From assembly GCF_018991925.1 (NCBI RefSeq), contig NW_024753828.1, positions 3,996,007 through 4,060,006 of the forward strand: a DNA stretch of 64,000 bases, in the 5' to 3' direction. Source of the stretch: Homarus americanus. Taxonomy: Eukaryota > Arthropoda > Malacostraca > Decapoda > Nephropidae. The first letter of the stretch is position 1. Each line of letters begins with the position of its first letter. A program made the position numbers and the translations under genes. A model generated the notes under the pieces. The model was not told where the DNA came from and did not search any database. It saw only the letters and a list, made by a program, of their open reading frames with translations. Positions 21,059-62,824 of the stretch are shown here, in pieces.

Positions 21059-21419
21059 GGTCCGACTAATTACCCAAATGTAGCCGCAATGAAGTCAAAT
21101 AATGGTCCTACATGAATAAATCGGGTTACCAATCACTTCTCGACTAGTATTTGGTGTCAGAAAGTCAAAAAAAATTGGAAAGCTTAATTTAATCTGAGTT
21201 GTGTTGTGTTTGGTTAGGTTAGATTAGTTTAGATTAGGTTAGGTTAGGTACATGCACTTGATCTATTAACTCAGATTAAAGAAAGTTTTCCAATTTTTTG
21301 TGACTTTGTGACACCAAATACTAGTCGAGAAGTGATTAGCAGTCTGATTTATTCATGTAAGACCATTATTTGACTTCATTGCGGCTACAGTTTGCTACAT
21401 TTGGGTAATTAGTCGGACC
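21059..21419. mobile_element. Fold-back element with TTAGG-type loop
   Basis: Ends GGTCCGACTAATTACCC and the inverse GGGTAATTAGTCGGACC bound arms of roughly 140 bp that fold on each other (TAATTTAATCTGAGTT against AACTCAGATTAAA). The loop region at 21214-21248 contains seven in-register TTAGN pentamers, four of them exact TTAGG. A more complex relative with a perfect 9-bp target duplication is at 48929-49547. No coding capacity. Confidence 0.82.
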
Positions 21420-21856
21420 GCCGCCCATTGGTGAGTACCAATACAAAGTAATTTATGGGGAAAATTAATTTGCTTAATTTTGTTTCTTATAACGTCATGT
21501 TTTCAGAAACGTAACCACAACGTTAAGCGAGGACTTACTGTAAAGTAAATATACATTAGTAAGAGTTCACTGGGAAATTCATTGTTTACCTAATACTCAG
21601 CCAATCAGAGGAAGTTTGTATGTCACATGATACTTGCGAGTCAATCAGGGGAAGACTTGTGAGCATACGCTAACTCTGGAATTTGAAATGCGTAGATGCA
21701 AGATAGCGTCTCTCTATGTCAGTTGGGTGCTGTGTGCCAACAACATGAAAGAACATCACTGCCAATATTTTGCTCATCACAAATATGAGAACACCATACT
21801 GCACCACTTCCTCATTCAAGTACACCTGTATTAACACTTTATCCAGTCATACTGTA

Positions 21857-22501
21857 GCAGATGGCTGACACAGGAGGAGTTGTTCGATTTTGCAATTTTT
21901 TTCCACATGTTTTTTGGATGATAGTGAGTACAGTGATAAAAAATACAACTTTTTATTTGAATTATAAGTATGTATCTTCAGCTTTTTTAGTTCTCTATCA
22001 ATGATCATAATCACCTATAGAGGGCAGAGTATGAAGGGTGGGGATATTGCAGGTTAAAACACGGTGAAAAATGGTATCTCTATGTACTTTGTGAATAAAT
22101 TAATTATTTACCGTAAATATTCAACCGAAAAATCTGTCGTGTCGGCTTGTGTTATCAACCTAGTCATCTGCTCTTTGTTTGTTTATGCTCGCCTGGTCCG
22201 TGCATACTCTCGTGTCCACAAAACACGCAAAATTACACTGTGCCGCTTCAAGAAAATTGCTTTTATTGGTATAGTACCAGATATTAAAGTAAGTACAGTA
22301 CAGGGTACTGTACTTTCTGTTTAATATGGTGGGAGGATCTGACCCTTGGCTAGGAAGTTGGGTAGGTTTCTTTGGTTGATTAGGTCTGGTTCTATTAGGT
22401 TCTGTACATTGTCATATCATTTTATTACTTGCTATTATCCAAAGAACATCTCTGGAAAAATGAACGAAATCGAGCAAAGTGTTCTGGTGTTAGCCATCTG
22501 C
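21857..22501. mobile_element. ~645-bp MITE, imperfect terminal repeats
   Basis: GCAGATGGCTGACACAGGAG at the left is partly mirrored by GTTAGCCATCTGC at the right. The interior shares GAGGGCAGAGTATGAAGGGT-type text with the MITE at 17806-18356. Short open frames inside match nothing I know. Confidence 0.5.
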
Positions 22502-23100
22502 TCCAGGATTACCCTTTATCCTCCTGCATCTGATAATTAGGGCAAGTTTTATACATACCAGGGGGCACAGGAGGGTGAAAACCCCGTGGCTAGGAGGTTA
22601 GATCAGGTCCTTTTGGTTTCTTTGGTTAGATTTCTTTTTGTCATTTTTTTTCTTTTGCATGTTTTTGCCCAACAATTTCCCTTTGTGTAACGAATATTGT
22701 TGGTATACGGTACTATGTGTATAAGCCCCACAGTGGGAACTGCTCAGTTGGATTGGGAATTAGGCTTTGGCTGTTCTCTTTAGAGGTGACGGCCTTTAGC
22801 TAAAAATTTGCAAACACAAAAAACTGTCAGAACTTCCCTGGGTGAGATTTGTAATCTAATTGAATAATCTACCAGTTTATGGTGATGTAACACCAAATGT
22901 GAACTCCTCTTAGGCAAAATTAAACCAGTACAGTATTACCACATATTTATGCATATTCAGAAGCCTCTGTATTATACATGTATTCAGTACTGTACCTGTT
23001 AACAGTTAGGCTCCAAGAAGTGGGTGACTAAACAGCTTGTGCAATTACAAGTGACTAGAAAGATAAGTTTTGTATGGAAACATAATATGATTAAGTAAAA
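22502..23100. other. Upstream region of NT5C2 exon 1a
   Basis: Includes a MITE-like tail (22556-22640, GTGGCTAGGAGGTTAGATCA resembling 22340-22400) and then ~450 bp of AT-rich DNA directly upstream of exon 1a. No convincing TATA box or initiator was picked out, so the transcription start for exon 1a is open. Confidence 0.35.
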
Positions 23101-53985
<30,885 letters not shown>

Positions 53986-54469
53986 TAAGTTACAGAAAAT
54001 AAGAGATGTCAAACATAAGTTAACCTTTTAAATATGTATCTTTATACTGCATATATATCCTTGTTCTCAGTGTAGTTAAGGTATTACTATTATTGTGATG
54101 CACTGTAGTCCTCAATAATCTGGTAGTCCCTTTTATGTGTTTGTGTGTATGCGTGTGTGTGTGTATTTTATTTTGAGGCTGATGGTGGGTCCATGATAAA
54201 GCACTGACAAGCAAATGTGATAGAGTTGTCTTTCCAACTAGCTTTACCTGGATCCTTCAGTTTTGAAAGGAAAAGGGTACAGTATTTAATAGGCATAGAT
54301 GTTGTCTTCCAAGGCAGAAAAACCATAAGACCAAGGAAGCTTACCCCCTCTGACCACTCTTTCACTTCATCTGATCATAGAAAGCAAGAATTCTGAAGCA
54401 TTCCTCGAGTGTCCACCCGCCATCAGACAACGGCTTGTACTTGACCAGGTCAGTCATGCATGTGAGCTA

Positions 54470-54790
54470 CATCATCACCATCAATGTTTTAGGGCCATTT
54501 TCAATGCTTGCATAGGATATCCGCAATTACCTGATGGCAGCTGTTGGGTAAAACCAGAATGGGATACCCTCCCCAGCTCACTGCTGCAAATTCAGGGCAT
54601 CAGCCCAGAAGAAGCAACAGAGACCGTGAGATAGGAACAGCTCTGGTGACCCTGTTGCCATCAGGCATTTTGAAGCAAAGTTTTATTGCTGGATGTCCTT
54701 CCTAATGCCAACCTACAGGGTGGGAACAATTGTGAAGGCATGGTTGCCACTCCCTGAGGTAATCAAAGACAATCTGCCCACTGCTGAAGC
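54470..54790 (-). mobile_element. LINE 3' tail fragment
   Basis: CTGGATGTCCTTCCTAATGC and the GGCAGCTGTTGGGTAAAACC region are the inverse of text near 10490-10560 (GGAAGGACATCCAG). Non-coding 3' region of the LINE family also present at 10435. Confidence 0.55.
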
Positions 54791-55162
54791 TGGGTGGGTT
54801 TGGGTCAATTAACCCTAAACTCTGGCAGTTGGGATTAATCCAAAGATTAACCTACTCCCATTTATAAACCATCACCCTCAAAACAGGACAACTTTGAGCC
54901 AAGGAAGTCTGCAGAGTTATATGATAGTCTTACAGCTTACTACATAATCTATAAAGCTGACTCACTCCATTTACCAATCTTCTCAAGGCAATACTCAGCG
55001 TATTGACTGTTATTTAAGGAGACTTCATGTTGGCCCTACATATTTTTACATGGGGCCTGGCTCTTGGGCTGTCCTCCACAGTATTAGATGTTGTGCTGTA
55101 CACTGTATAAGGTTAGTTTGCATTTCTACGCAAGTTTACACCGTTTTGCAAGTGTTTACAAA

Positions 55163-55252
55163 GAGGGGTGCAGTGGTTGAGTGGATACAATTGCTGGTTC
55201 ATACCTTGGGCACCTCCAGTCCACCCAGCTATGATTGAGTATGTAGCTATGC
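55163..55252 (+). mobile_element. tRNA-derived SINE fragment
   Basis: TGGTTGAGTGG at 55174 onward resembles a tRNA-Leu/Ser A box, and GGTTCATACCT at 55196-55206 a B box. CTCCAGTCCACCCAGC follows as in the copy at 41708-41820. Confidence 0.6.
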
Positions 55253-56159
55253 AATCAATGAAGTGAAAACTGTTGAATGCAGTGCTGGTTACTTTGCCTC
55301 CTTGTGTACTGAAGACTTAGCAAATACAGACTACTATCTCTAATACTGTTTAATTGTTGATGGACTAGAGTAATTACCAACCTTGTTATGCACTTAAAGA
55401 CCTTAGTTGTTGAAGCTCAGTGATAGCATTATACAGTAGTATCTGGCCCTTTGGACCCACTTTCACATAAGTTAACAACTTGTGTGGTTGATGGTGTGGC
55501 AGAGAGAAACGACTTCTCTCTGGTGTGTAGTTCAGTCTCTCAATTTTGTGTAAAAAAATTGTCAAGAGCTTCTAAGAGGAAGAATCACCTATATTCTGCA
55601 GTGGTATGTCAGTGTAGCAGCTATTCATTAAATTTTATCACCAAATTCAACCAGGAGCATCCCATGAGGGGTACCAAAGTCAAAGCACCTGTTTATATAC
55701 CTTGTTCAGGCATCTAACATATACTGTAGTCAACAAGTCCATGGGGTGAAAACCCAAGGTTTTCATTACCTAATTATGACTGGAACTATAGTAATCCAGA
55801 AAGGAGTTGATTGTTTCTTGACATATCCAAGTTTCTTATTGAGACCTGATGGATATGGGTACAGTATACTGTATTTTGATTTGCAATAGGATTTGGTTCC
55901 AAAAAACCCTGGCTTGAATTGAATAACCACATATTGAATCATATTTATCCATTGATTACTGTTATAAATTGGGAGATATGTTCCTCAAAAAATATTTTCT
56001 TGAAACACAACTTAAATATTTGCATGCATAAATATTGAAACGGCAGTGTACTTTATCATCATCATCAATGTCACATGGCTATTTTCCACACTTTATTGGG
56101 TTAGCAGCAATATATTGACAAACAAAACTAATTTACTAACCAGATACAGTACTGTACTG
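55253..56159. other. Intronic spacer, no exon seen
   Basis: A possible transposon end at 55864 (CAGTATACTG...) is not paired. A short open frame at 55451-55717 has no splice context or family match. Confidence 0.35.
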
Positions 56160-57050
56160 TGAATTTGATGTGCAAAGATGTTGAGGAGATATTGGAGGGT
56201 GAGGGAGGGGCAGTAAGAGCCCCTGTAGATCATCAGCAACATCATTTTCCTTAGGTGGTAACAGCATTAGAAGAGTAGGTCCTGGTCTGAAATATGAGTC
56301 CAGTGTTGATTGATATGCTGTTTTCTTCTTCTCAGTCTGCAGCTGAGTGCATCCTCTGTCGATCTCTTTAATTTGAGGCTACAGTCATGGCTGAGGTCAT
56401 TTTTCAATCAAGATATCAAGTTCATGGTCAAAACTACTGAAGACTTCTGGCAATTGTTCTTTGGTCAGCTGATGTGGGGCTACTGGAATGTCTGAACTCC
56501 TGCAGCTGCTCTTTTGCTAGCATCAGTAAATCATCATTGCTGAGTTGTTCATCAATTGCCTCGAGTAATTAAACAACATCAGCTTTTTTTACTACCTCAA
56601 AGCCAATGTCTTTCATGAAAGTTATTATATGTTGTTGAATTGTTTGCAGATTGTCTCTTGTCGGAAGTCCTTTGAAGTTGTGCACTCACTCTGGCCAGAT
56701 TTTCTTCCAAATGAAATATTCATAGTTGACTGTTTCAGTTCAGCTCACGAATTAGCAATGTTGTCAACAGTACTCATGATTTTATGTATGAGCCAGAATT
56801 CCATTATTGTTGATTCTCTTCCCCATCAGTGGCTTGTATGATTTGGCAGAGAGATCTTCTAAAATAGAAGGAATTTAAGGTGGCAATTATCCCTTGATTC
56901 TTGGGCTGAAGCAAGGATAATTTGTTCTTGGGCATGTAGTCAATCCTCACATGTTGGCATAGATCACTTAAAGTACCATAACTGAAAAGATACTTAATGT
57001 TCACACTTCTTTCTTGGCACCCCAATGCACTGATAGACTCAGCTTGTTAA
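56160..57050 (-). pseudogene. Tigger1-type transposase pseudogene
   Basis: The minus strand encodes LSLLQPKNQGIIATLNSFYF, RRSLCQIIQATDGEENQ, EFWLIHKIMSTVDNIANSW, AELKQSTMN and further down IDEQLSNDDLLML. This is the DDE-1 domain C-terminal half and tail of pogo/Tigger1 transposases. QPKNQG replaces the usual QPMDQG, so the third catalytic aspartate is gone. Several stops interrupt it. It is a different subfamily from the element at 60188. Confidence 0.8.
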
Positions 57051-57667
57051 AGCCCTTCATAGCCCCAGAATTTGAGGTATGGTATGCTAACAAGGACAAG
57101 GCACCTCTGTATAAATTTTATTCACATAAATGTGTTGAGTAATGCTTAGTACTCTATTATGAATGTATCCTGAGTTTTAAATATTGGTTCTGGGCCAAAC
57201 AGTGAATCACCATATGGGACACATCACACACCTCCACACATCATCTCATGCTTGACCATCTTGGCAACGAATAAAGTCTTTAAATGTTACGCATAATTTG
57301 TGTCACAATATAGGTCATATAATTTATAGATATATAACACTGCATTACTTCTGTATTGTGTTTTACAACTTAAAGTATAAAAAGATGTGTTGTAGCACTC
57401 AAACAAGTTGTGTTTATGTGTGAGCTTGTGTGTGTATAATGAAGAGGTCTTCCAAGATCCCTTTACATTATAACATCACATGCCCTCTTTTGTAAGATAT
57501 CAGCTATTGGCCAGAAACATAAAGCTGATGCCTCGGCAAGCTCATGTAAGAAATATTAAAGAAGGATACTTATTTAAAAAAAAAAATTATTGATGGATCA
57601 TTCAACCAAGAGTGATGATAGTGACATCCTATGTTGTTAATTTATCTGAATGTGATTCACAAGGGTG

Positions 57668-58445
57668 CAGTAAATCCTCATTTTTGGGAGAAGTTGCATC
57701 CCTAAAGGAGTTACACATTTGTGAAATTATGCAATTGTAAATCCATTAACAAATGGGAAAATAGGGGCTCATGTTTTTAAGTCTGTGAGACCATCCACTG
57801 CTTGAATTTTATCCCCAATACATGTTATTATAGCCCTAATATAGCATGAGTTGTACACTGAAATGCAAAACTAAACGCAAAAAAGTTTTACTGGTCCGTA
57901 AATTAACTATTTATTAACGTATTTCAGTGACGAGGGCCTGTAAATGCATACAAAATGGTACCCCACTACAGAATGCATCGGCTGCCTCATGATCAGCGCT
58001 GGCTGCTTCCTCCGACAACGCCACACTCTTGAGGTGGTAGCGTTATTTTTAGCCTTTCCAGCCATCCCGCACTAGTGATGAAAGGCTAAACTTTTGCCTT
58101 CTGAATCTTCTCCTTGTCTTTTCTAATTGCCCTTATTGTTGATTCGTTTTGCCATATTCCTTAACAATGTGGTTGGCAGTTTTCCCAGCATCCAAACACA
58201 TGAGAATTTGTACAATTTCCAAAAGAGTCTTGAATGTTTTCTTTTTCTTTGGTGGTTTCATGGCACTGCCAGAGGTGTGCCCACAATCCTCAGACAGTTT
58301 AAGCCGCAGGACAGAACGCCATAAATGCTCTTGGTGTGAGGAAAAACCAACCATACAGAAAGAACTGATCATAAAATTTACTAGAAATAATAAACTTTTT
58401 GTCACATCGATACGCTCCCCTCCTAGTACAGTACAACCTTTACTG
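57668..58445 (-). mobile_element. Possible Tigger1-type MITE with transposase start
   Basis: The left end CAGTAAATCCTCATTTTTGG resembles known Tigger ends. The proposed right end, inverse CAGTAAAGG, matches only at the tip, so boundaries are uncertain. The minus strand 58261-58133 encodes MKPPKKKKTFKTLLEIVQIL and LDAGKTANHIVKEYGK, the Psq/CENP-B-type helix-turn-helix. It may be the start of the same family as 56160-57050. Confidence 0.58.
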
Positions 58446-60187
58446 TATATGAATTTTTTTGTTTCAAAAATGAATTCTAAGGTAATATTACATTGGTCTC
58501 AACCAATTCATAAGTATTTAATGTATAGATTGTAGAGTGAGACTGATGGATCATGTCTTTAACACTCCTAGCTATACACAGTACTATACCATACACCTGT
58601 ACCACAAGATGAGTGGCTGTCTCCGCAGCCCCAGACCTTGTGAGTGTTAAGTGATGACTGTTACCAGGACCGTAGAAAGTCATGTAGCATATACAGTAAT
58701 AAAGGATGAAAATAAGCAAATTAATTTTAAGAAGTTAGAGAAGGCAGAGGACCTGGGGTTGGTAAATGATGATAAATTTTTGTTTGAGGAACATGAGTAC
58801 AGTAAAATGAAACCATCAGTATTAACGAAATGACTAGATCCAGTGAATATTCCCTCCATGCTGGGCTAGAGATCTCCTGCATTCGCTATGGAAACCCACA
58901 GGTACTCGAAACTGAATATTGTCATTAGTAAAATGGTGTACTGTGCAGAATATTAAATGTGAATGAAAGATACACCTAAAGTTCTTGAAAATAAGTACAT
59001 GGTATGAAACATTGTGATGGAGCAGTTCCCTCTAATGCCGTACGTGGTCTTGAAGCTCCTCCTAGCAATGAAAAATGCTTTTATACCCCATGTGGAAATT
59101 ATTTTGTATATTTCCACGTAATATTAATAACTTATAAATACTGTATTGCCTTGTCAACTGGCCACCAGGAGCATTATAACACCGTATATGTGGATGGTGG
59201 GCTTCTGTATTAAAAAATTGTTGAATGTGCTTCTTGTTATGGGTATATCATGGATTTTTGTGTAATTTATATAGTCCATGATTCACTTGTACTGTATAAA
59301 ATATAACTAGTGGTGTTGGATTATTACTACAGTATTATGAATAAATTAGTCTGATGAGCATAGGTGGCCATCGGATGATTTCACCGAGTTGGGAAAAGTA
59401 TATCGCTTTAATCCTGGTGAATTAGTTTATATAAATACACTAATATTATATTAAATTGTATTGTAATTACTAAACTTTATTAATTTTATGTAACAAGTGA
59501 GGTTGTCCAAGTAATCCATAAATCTAATGAGTGACAACGTGTCACATAGTGATGCCAATTTTTTGGGTGGGCTTTTTGGCAGAGTGAGCTGTTGCTCGAG
59601 TCTGGAAGCCAGAGCTGCTTACACCACCATCACAACTAGACATACTGAGAAAGAAGAACAACTTAGTCTTTTTTATATTACTTTACAATTAAGAAGATTC
59701 AACGTAGCTACAACTCGACACTGGCTGAAACCTCAAGAGAACTTCATTTAAGATTCATAACCCCTTCGTGCGGAACTCAGCTAAGTATCTAGCAGTCTGT
59801 AGGAGAAAGGTAGATTTCGTAGGAGTGGGGTGAGGAGGAGGTGAGCGTCCATTACTAAAATTTAGTTCAAAATAAATAGTGATGTAAATATTCAACACCA
59901 TACAAGGTTTTCATACATAAATAAGTGTATGAACAATACATTTCCAGAAAATGTAGTTTTTTGACATGAGATAATACAAGTAAGGGTAGAGAACATGCAC
60001 AAAAAAGCTGAGGCTATCAGTAAGTTCATCTGCTTTGTATGTATGACACTTCTCAGTTATCCCAAAGCGCGTGCACTCATGGGTGTAGCACGTGCCTTTG
60101 TGATTATCTCGTATTTCTGTGTTTTAGATGGATTTAATCTCGTGCTTTTATTTATGGTTATATTTTAATGAAAATTTTTTGATAGTA
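58446..60187. other. Intronic spacer, no exon seen
   Basis: The plus strand at 58651-58833 gives LEKAEDLGLVNDDKFLFEEH, an acidic helix-like peptide that might be a Tigger C-terminal scrap. No family match otherwise. No NT5C2 continuation was found. Confidence 0.35.
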
Positions 60188-60462
60188 CAGTGGTCCCTCG
60201 GTTAACGAGCACAATCCGTTCCAGCAGGTTGCTCGTTAACCGAAAATCTCGTTAACCGAAACCATCGTTTCAATGGGTTTTTGGGTAATTGGTTCCAGCT
60301 CACCGAAAATTGCCTAAATTCAACAAAAAAGGTAGAAAAGTTCACTTACTTTGAGGTGTGTATGTAGAAGGCTCCTGGATGATGATGATGATGTGAATTT
60401 GAAGTGGGAGGTGGAGGAGGAGAACGGAGAAGAGAAGGAAGTGGAGGTGGAGGAGAAGCATT

Positions 60463-60735
60463 TTACTGCTTCTTGGAAGGTGAATCACCTTCCATGAAAA
60501 TGTCAGGAACCTCTGGACTGACAGATTCTCCACCATGAACATCCTCTCTCCTTGAAGTGGAAGGCTGAGGGCTAGCATCATTCTCTCTCCTTGAAGTGGA
60601 AGACAGAGGGATAGCATCTTGTTCCCTCTGCCTTTTCCTGAAGAAATTGTCAATTGTGGTCTGTGGGGCATCTCTCCTCCTCACCATTAACTTATGTTTA
60701 AAGAAAGAGACCATTGAGTCCTCAACATGACACAA
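60463..60735 (-). pseudogene. Tigger transposase C-terminal tail with PIP-box-like motif
   Basis: In a frame shifted from the catalytic part, the minus strand reads EDSMVSFFKHKLMVRRRDAP then QTTIDNFFRK and Ser/Arg-rich repeats (PLSSTSRREND, PQPSTSRRED). QTTIDNFF fits the PCNA-interacting consensus Q-x-x-[ILM]-x-x-[FY]-[FY]. The SSTSRRE repeat is duplicated. Confidence 0.72.
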
Positions 60736-60737
60736 AG

Positions 60738-61529
60738 TTAGTTCAGTTTTTCCACATCTGGGTGCTTTGAAGCCAGTTCCCTGAACTTCTCCCAGTGGTA
60801 AATCACATCTTTCAACTCTTTATTTGACATATGGTCATCACTTTCAATTTCCTCCTTATCACTGTCAGCTTCTACCTGTAACATCTCATCCAGTTGCTTC
60901 AAGTCATCAGGAGTATGTTCCTCCTCATGAGACATCACAAGCTCTTCTACATCCTCCTCCTCCACTTCAAGGCCCAATGACTGACCAATGGACACAATCT
61001 CCTGGTCCAACTCTGTTTCTTCCTCAAATCCCTCAAAATCATGGACTACTGATGGCCACAGTGCTTTCCATGAAGAATTGAGGGATCTAGTGGAGACTTC
61101 TTGCCATGATGACACAATCAATTTTACAGCCTCCAGGATGTTGAATTGTGTCTTCCAGAACTGTTTCAGTGTTAGTTCAGGATCATTGGAAGTTGCCTGA
61201 TGACACCTCCTAAACATTTTCTTCATGTACAACTTCTTGAAGTTGCTGATCACATTCTGGTCCATTGGCTGTATGATTGATGTAGTGTTTGGAGGCAAAA
61301 ACAACACTTTCACAAAGTCAAATTGATACTCCAAATTTCTGGCAAGTTCAGGGTCATGACCAGGAGCATTATCCATGAGGAGAAGAGCCTTTAAAGGGAG
61401 TTTATTGGTGGTTAGGTAGCTCTTGACAGAAGGGCAAAACACATCAACAGCCCATTCAATAAAGAGCTGTCTTGTCACCCATGCCTTAGGGTTGGACTTC
61501 CAATAAACTCCAAGCTTTGTTCTTACCAC
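60738..61529 (-). pseudogene. Tigger transposase catalytic part (DDE-1)
   Basis: WKSNPKAWVTRQLFIEW, then LLLMDNAPGH (second Asp), LPPNTTSIIQPMDQNVISNF (third Asp) and LKQFWKTQFNILEAV. All three catalytic positions of the D-D-D pogo type are intact. The tail is acidic (EVEEEDVEELV, ADSDKEEIESDD), typical of Tigger. It is in frame with the middle part except for the two stops. Confidence 0.9.
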
Positions 61530-61586
61530 TTACTGTTGCTTGAACACCCTGGGGTTTTCAGAGTGGTAGACAAGCATAGGCTTCAG

Positions 61587-62075
61587 TCAGAAATCCCCTG
61601 AAGAATTGGCACCAAGCAATAGAGTGAGATGGTCTTTCATGGGTTTATGCCCAGGTAAAGTGGCTTCATCTCTGGTGATGAATGTTCTTTTGGGCATCTT
61701 TTTCCAGAACAGCCCAGTTTCGTCCACATTGAACACTTGCTGTGGAAGATAATTTTCTTCTTCCATCAGTTCTTTAAATTCAACTAAAAACTTTGCTGCC
61801 CCTTCCTTATCGGCACTGGCAGCTTCACCATGCCTAACAGCACTGAAAATGTCACTTCTTTTCTTAAATTTTTCGAACCAGCCTTTCCTGGCCCGAAAAT
61901 CTTCAAATTCTGTGCCTGAAGAACCAGGTTGATCTGTCTTTAAATGTTCGTAAATCTCCCTGGCTCTTTCACAAATGACTTCAGTAGAAACTGAATCACC
62001 TTTCATCTGTTTTTCCCTAATCCAGATGAGAAGTAACCTCTCAGTTTCTGCAATTAGGGATCTACTTTTAAACAC
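61587..62075 (-). pseudogene. Tigger transposase middle part (CENP-B HTH, first Asp)
   Basis: FKSRSLIAETERLLLIWIRE and ARKGWFEKFKKRSDI are the second DNA-binding (Tc5/CENP-B) domain. VFNVDETGLFWKKMP holds the first catalytic Asp of the DDE-1 domain. The frame ends at TGA after NSSGDF, and a second stop (TAA) follows in the same frame before the next block. Confidence 0.87.
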
Positions 62076-62262
62076 TGGTAGATTTGTCTCTCACTTTCAC
62101 TTCTTTAAATTTGTTTTTCTGTGCAAGAATTGTCGACACAGTTGATGTCGACTTGCCATATTCTTTGCATAGTGCATTTGCTCTAATGCCTTGTTCATGT
62201 TTTCTTATATTTTCCTGCTTGGTTTGGATTGAAATCGCTTTTCTTGATCTCTTAGGCCCCAT
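62068..62262 (-). pseudogene. Tigger transposase N-terminal helix-turn-helix
   Basis: Starts MGPKRSRKAISIQTKQENIR then KHEQGIRANALCKEYGKSTS and TVSTILAQKNKF, the Psq/CENP-B type DNA-binding domain that binds the element's ends. The frame stops just after STSV, where the next domain continues in another frame (net change of one base). Confidence 0.85.
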
Positions 62263-62824
62263 GCTGGATTCAAACAATATCAACACGTGATCTTTTAGTT
62301 ATAAACTTGCTGTAAATAAAGAATATTTTCTTTAAAATAACACTGCACTGCGCTATATATTGTCAATATGTAAAATAAATTTCAAAATGACCAATAATTT
62401 GCTTGGAAACAAAAAAAGCGTTTAGTTGAAGAGAGTCTCAAGCAAGATGTTACCTCCACTGAAAACAGAGAGAGACTAACGCTTGTTTGCTGTGTTAAGA
62501 GGCTGGATGGCGTGCATAAAACTAATCACTTTACCTTCAATAATTGTTAAAATGACTAAAAAATTTAATATTAAACTTTTAAAATTGTTGAATAGTATAA
62601 ACTTCTTGATATTTACTAAAGAAGTAAGGAATTTAAGCCCTAGAACCGATTACTGTATTGGCGGACTAATAGTAAAGCTGGTTGACCGCCAAGTGGAAGC
62701 GAAAACTTGTTGAGGTCGGCTCGTAAGAAACTCGTTAACCGAGGGATTGCTCGTTAACCGAAGTTAAGAATCTTATGGGAGGTAACTCGTTAACCGAAAT
62801 CTGGTTAACCGAGGGATCACTGTA

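Larger units (their letters stand above)
60188..62822 (-). mobile_element. Near-complete pogo/Tigger element, 2635 bp
   Basis: TA on each side (60186-60187 and 62823-62824). The left end CAGTGGTCCCTCGGTTAACG is inverted at the right (GTTAACCGAGGGATCACTG), with sub-terminal CTCGTTAACCGA repeats. The minus strand carries all parts of a Tigger transposase in order, interrupted by at least one frameshift near 62080, two stops near 61530-61580 and a frame change near 60737. It is the best candidate parent of the 6514-7373 MITE. Confidence 0.93.

Noticed and set aside
21059..21419. Chromosome end or telomere
   Set aside because: Only seven pentamers, enclosed in a fold-back element with ordinary sequence on both sides.
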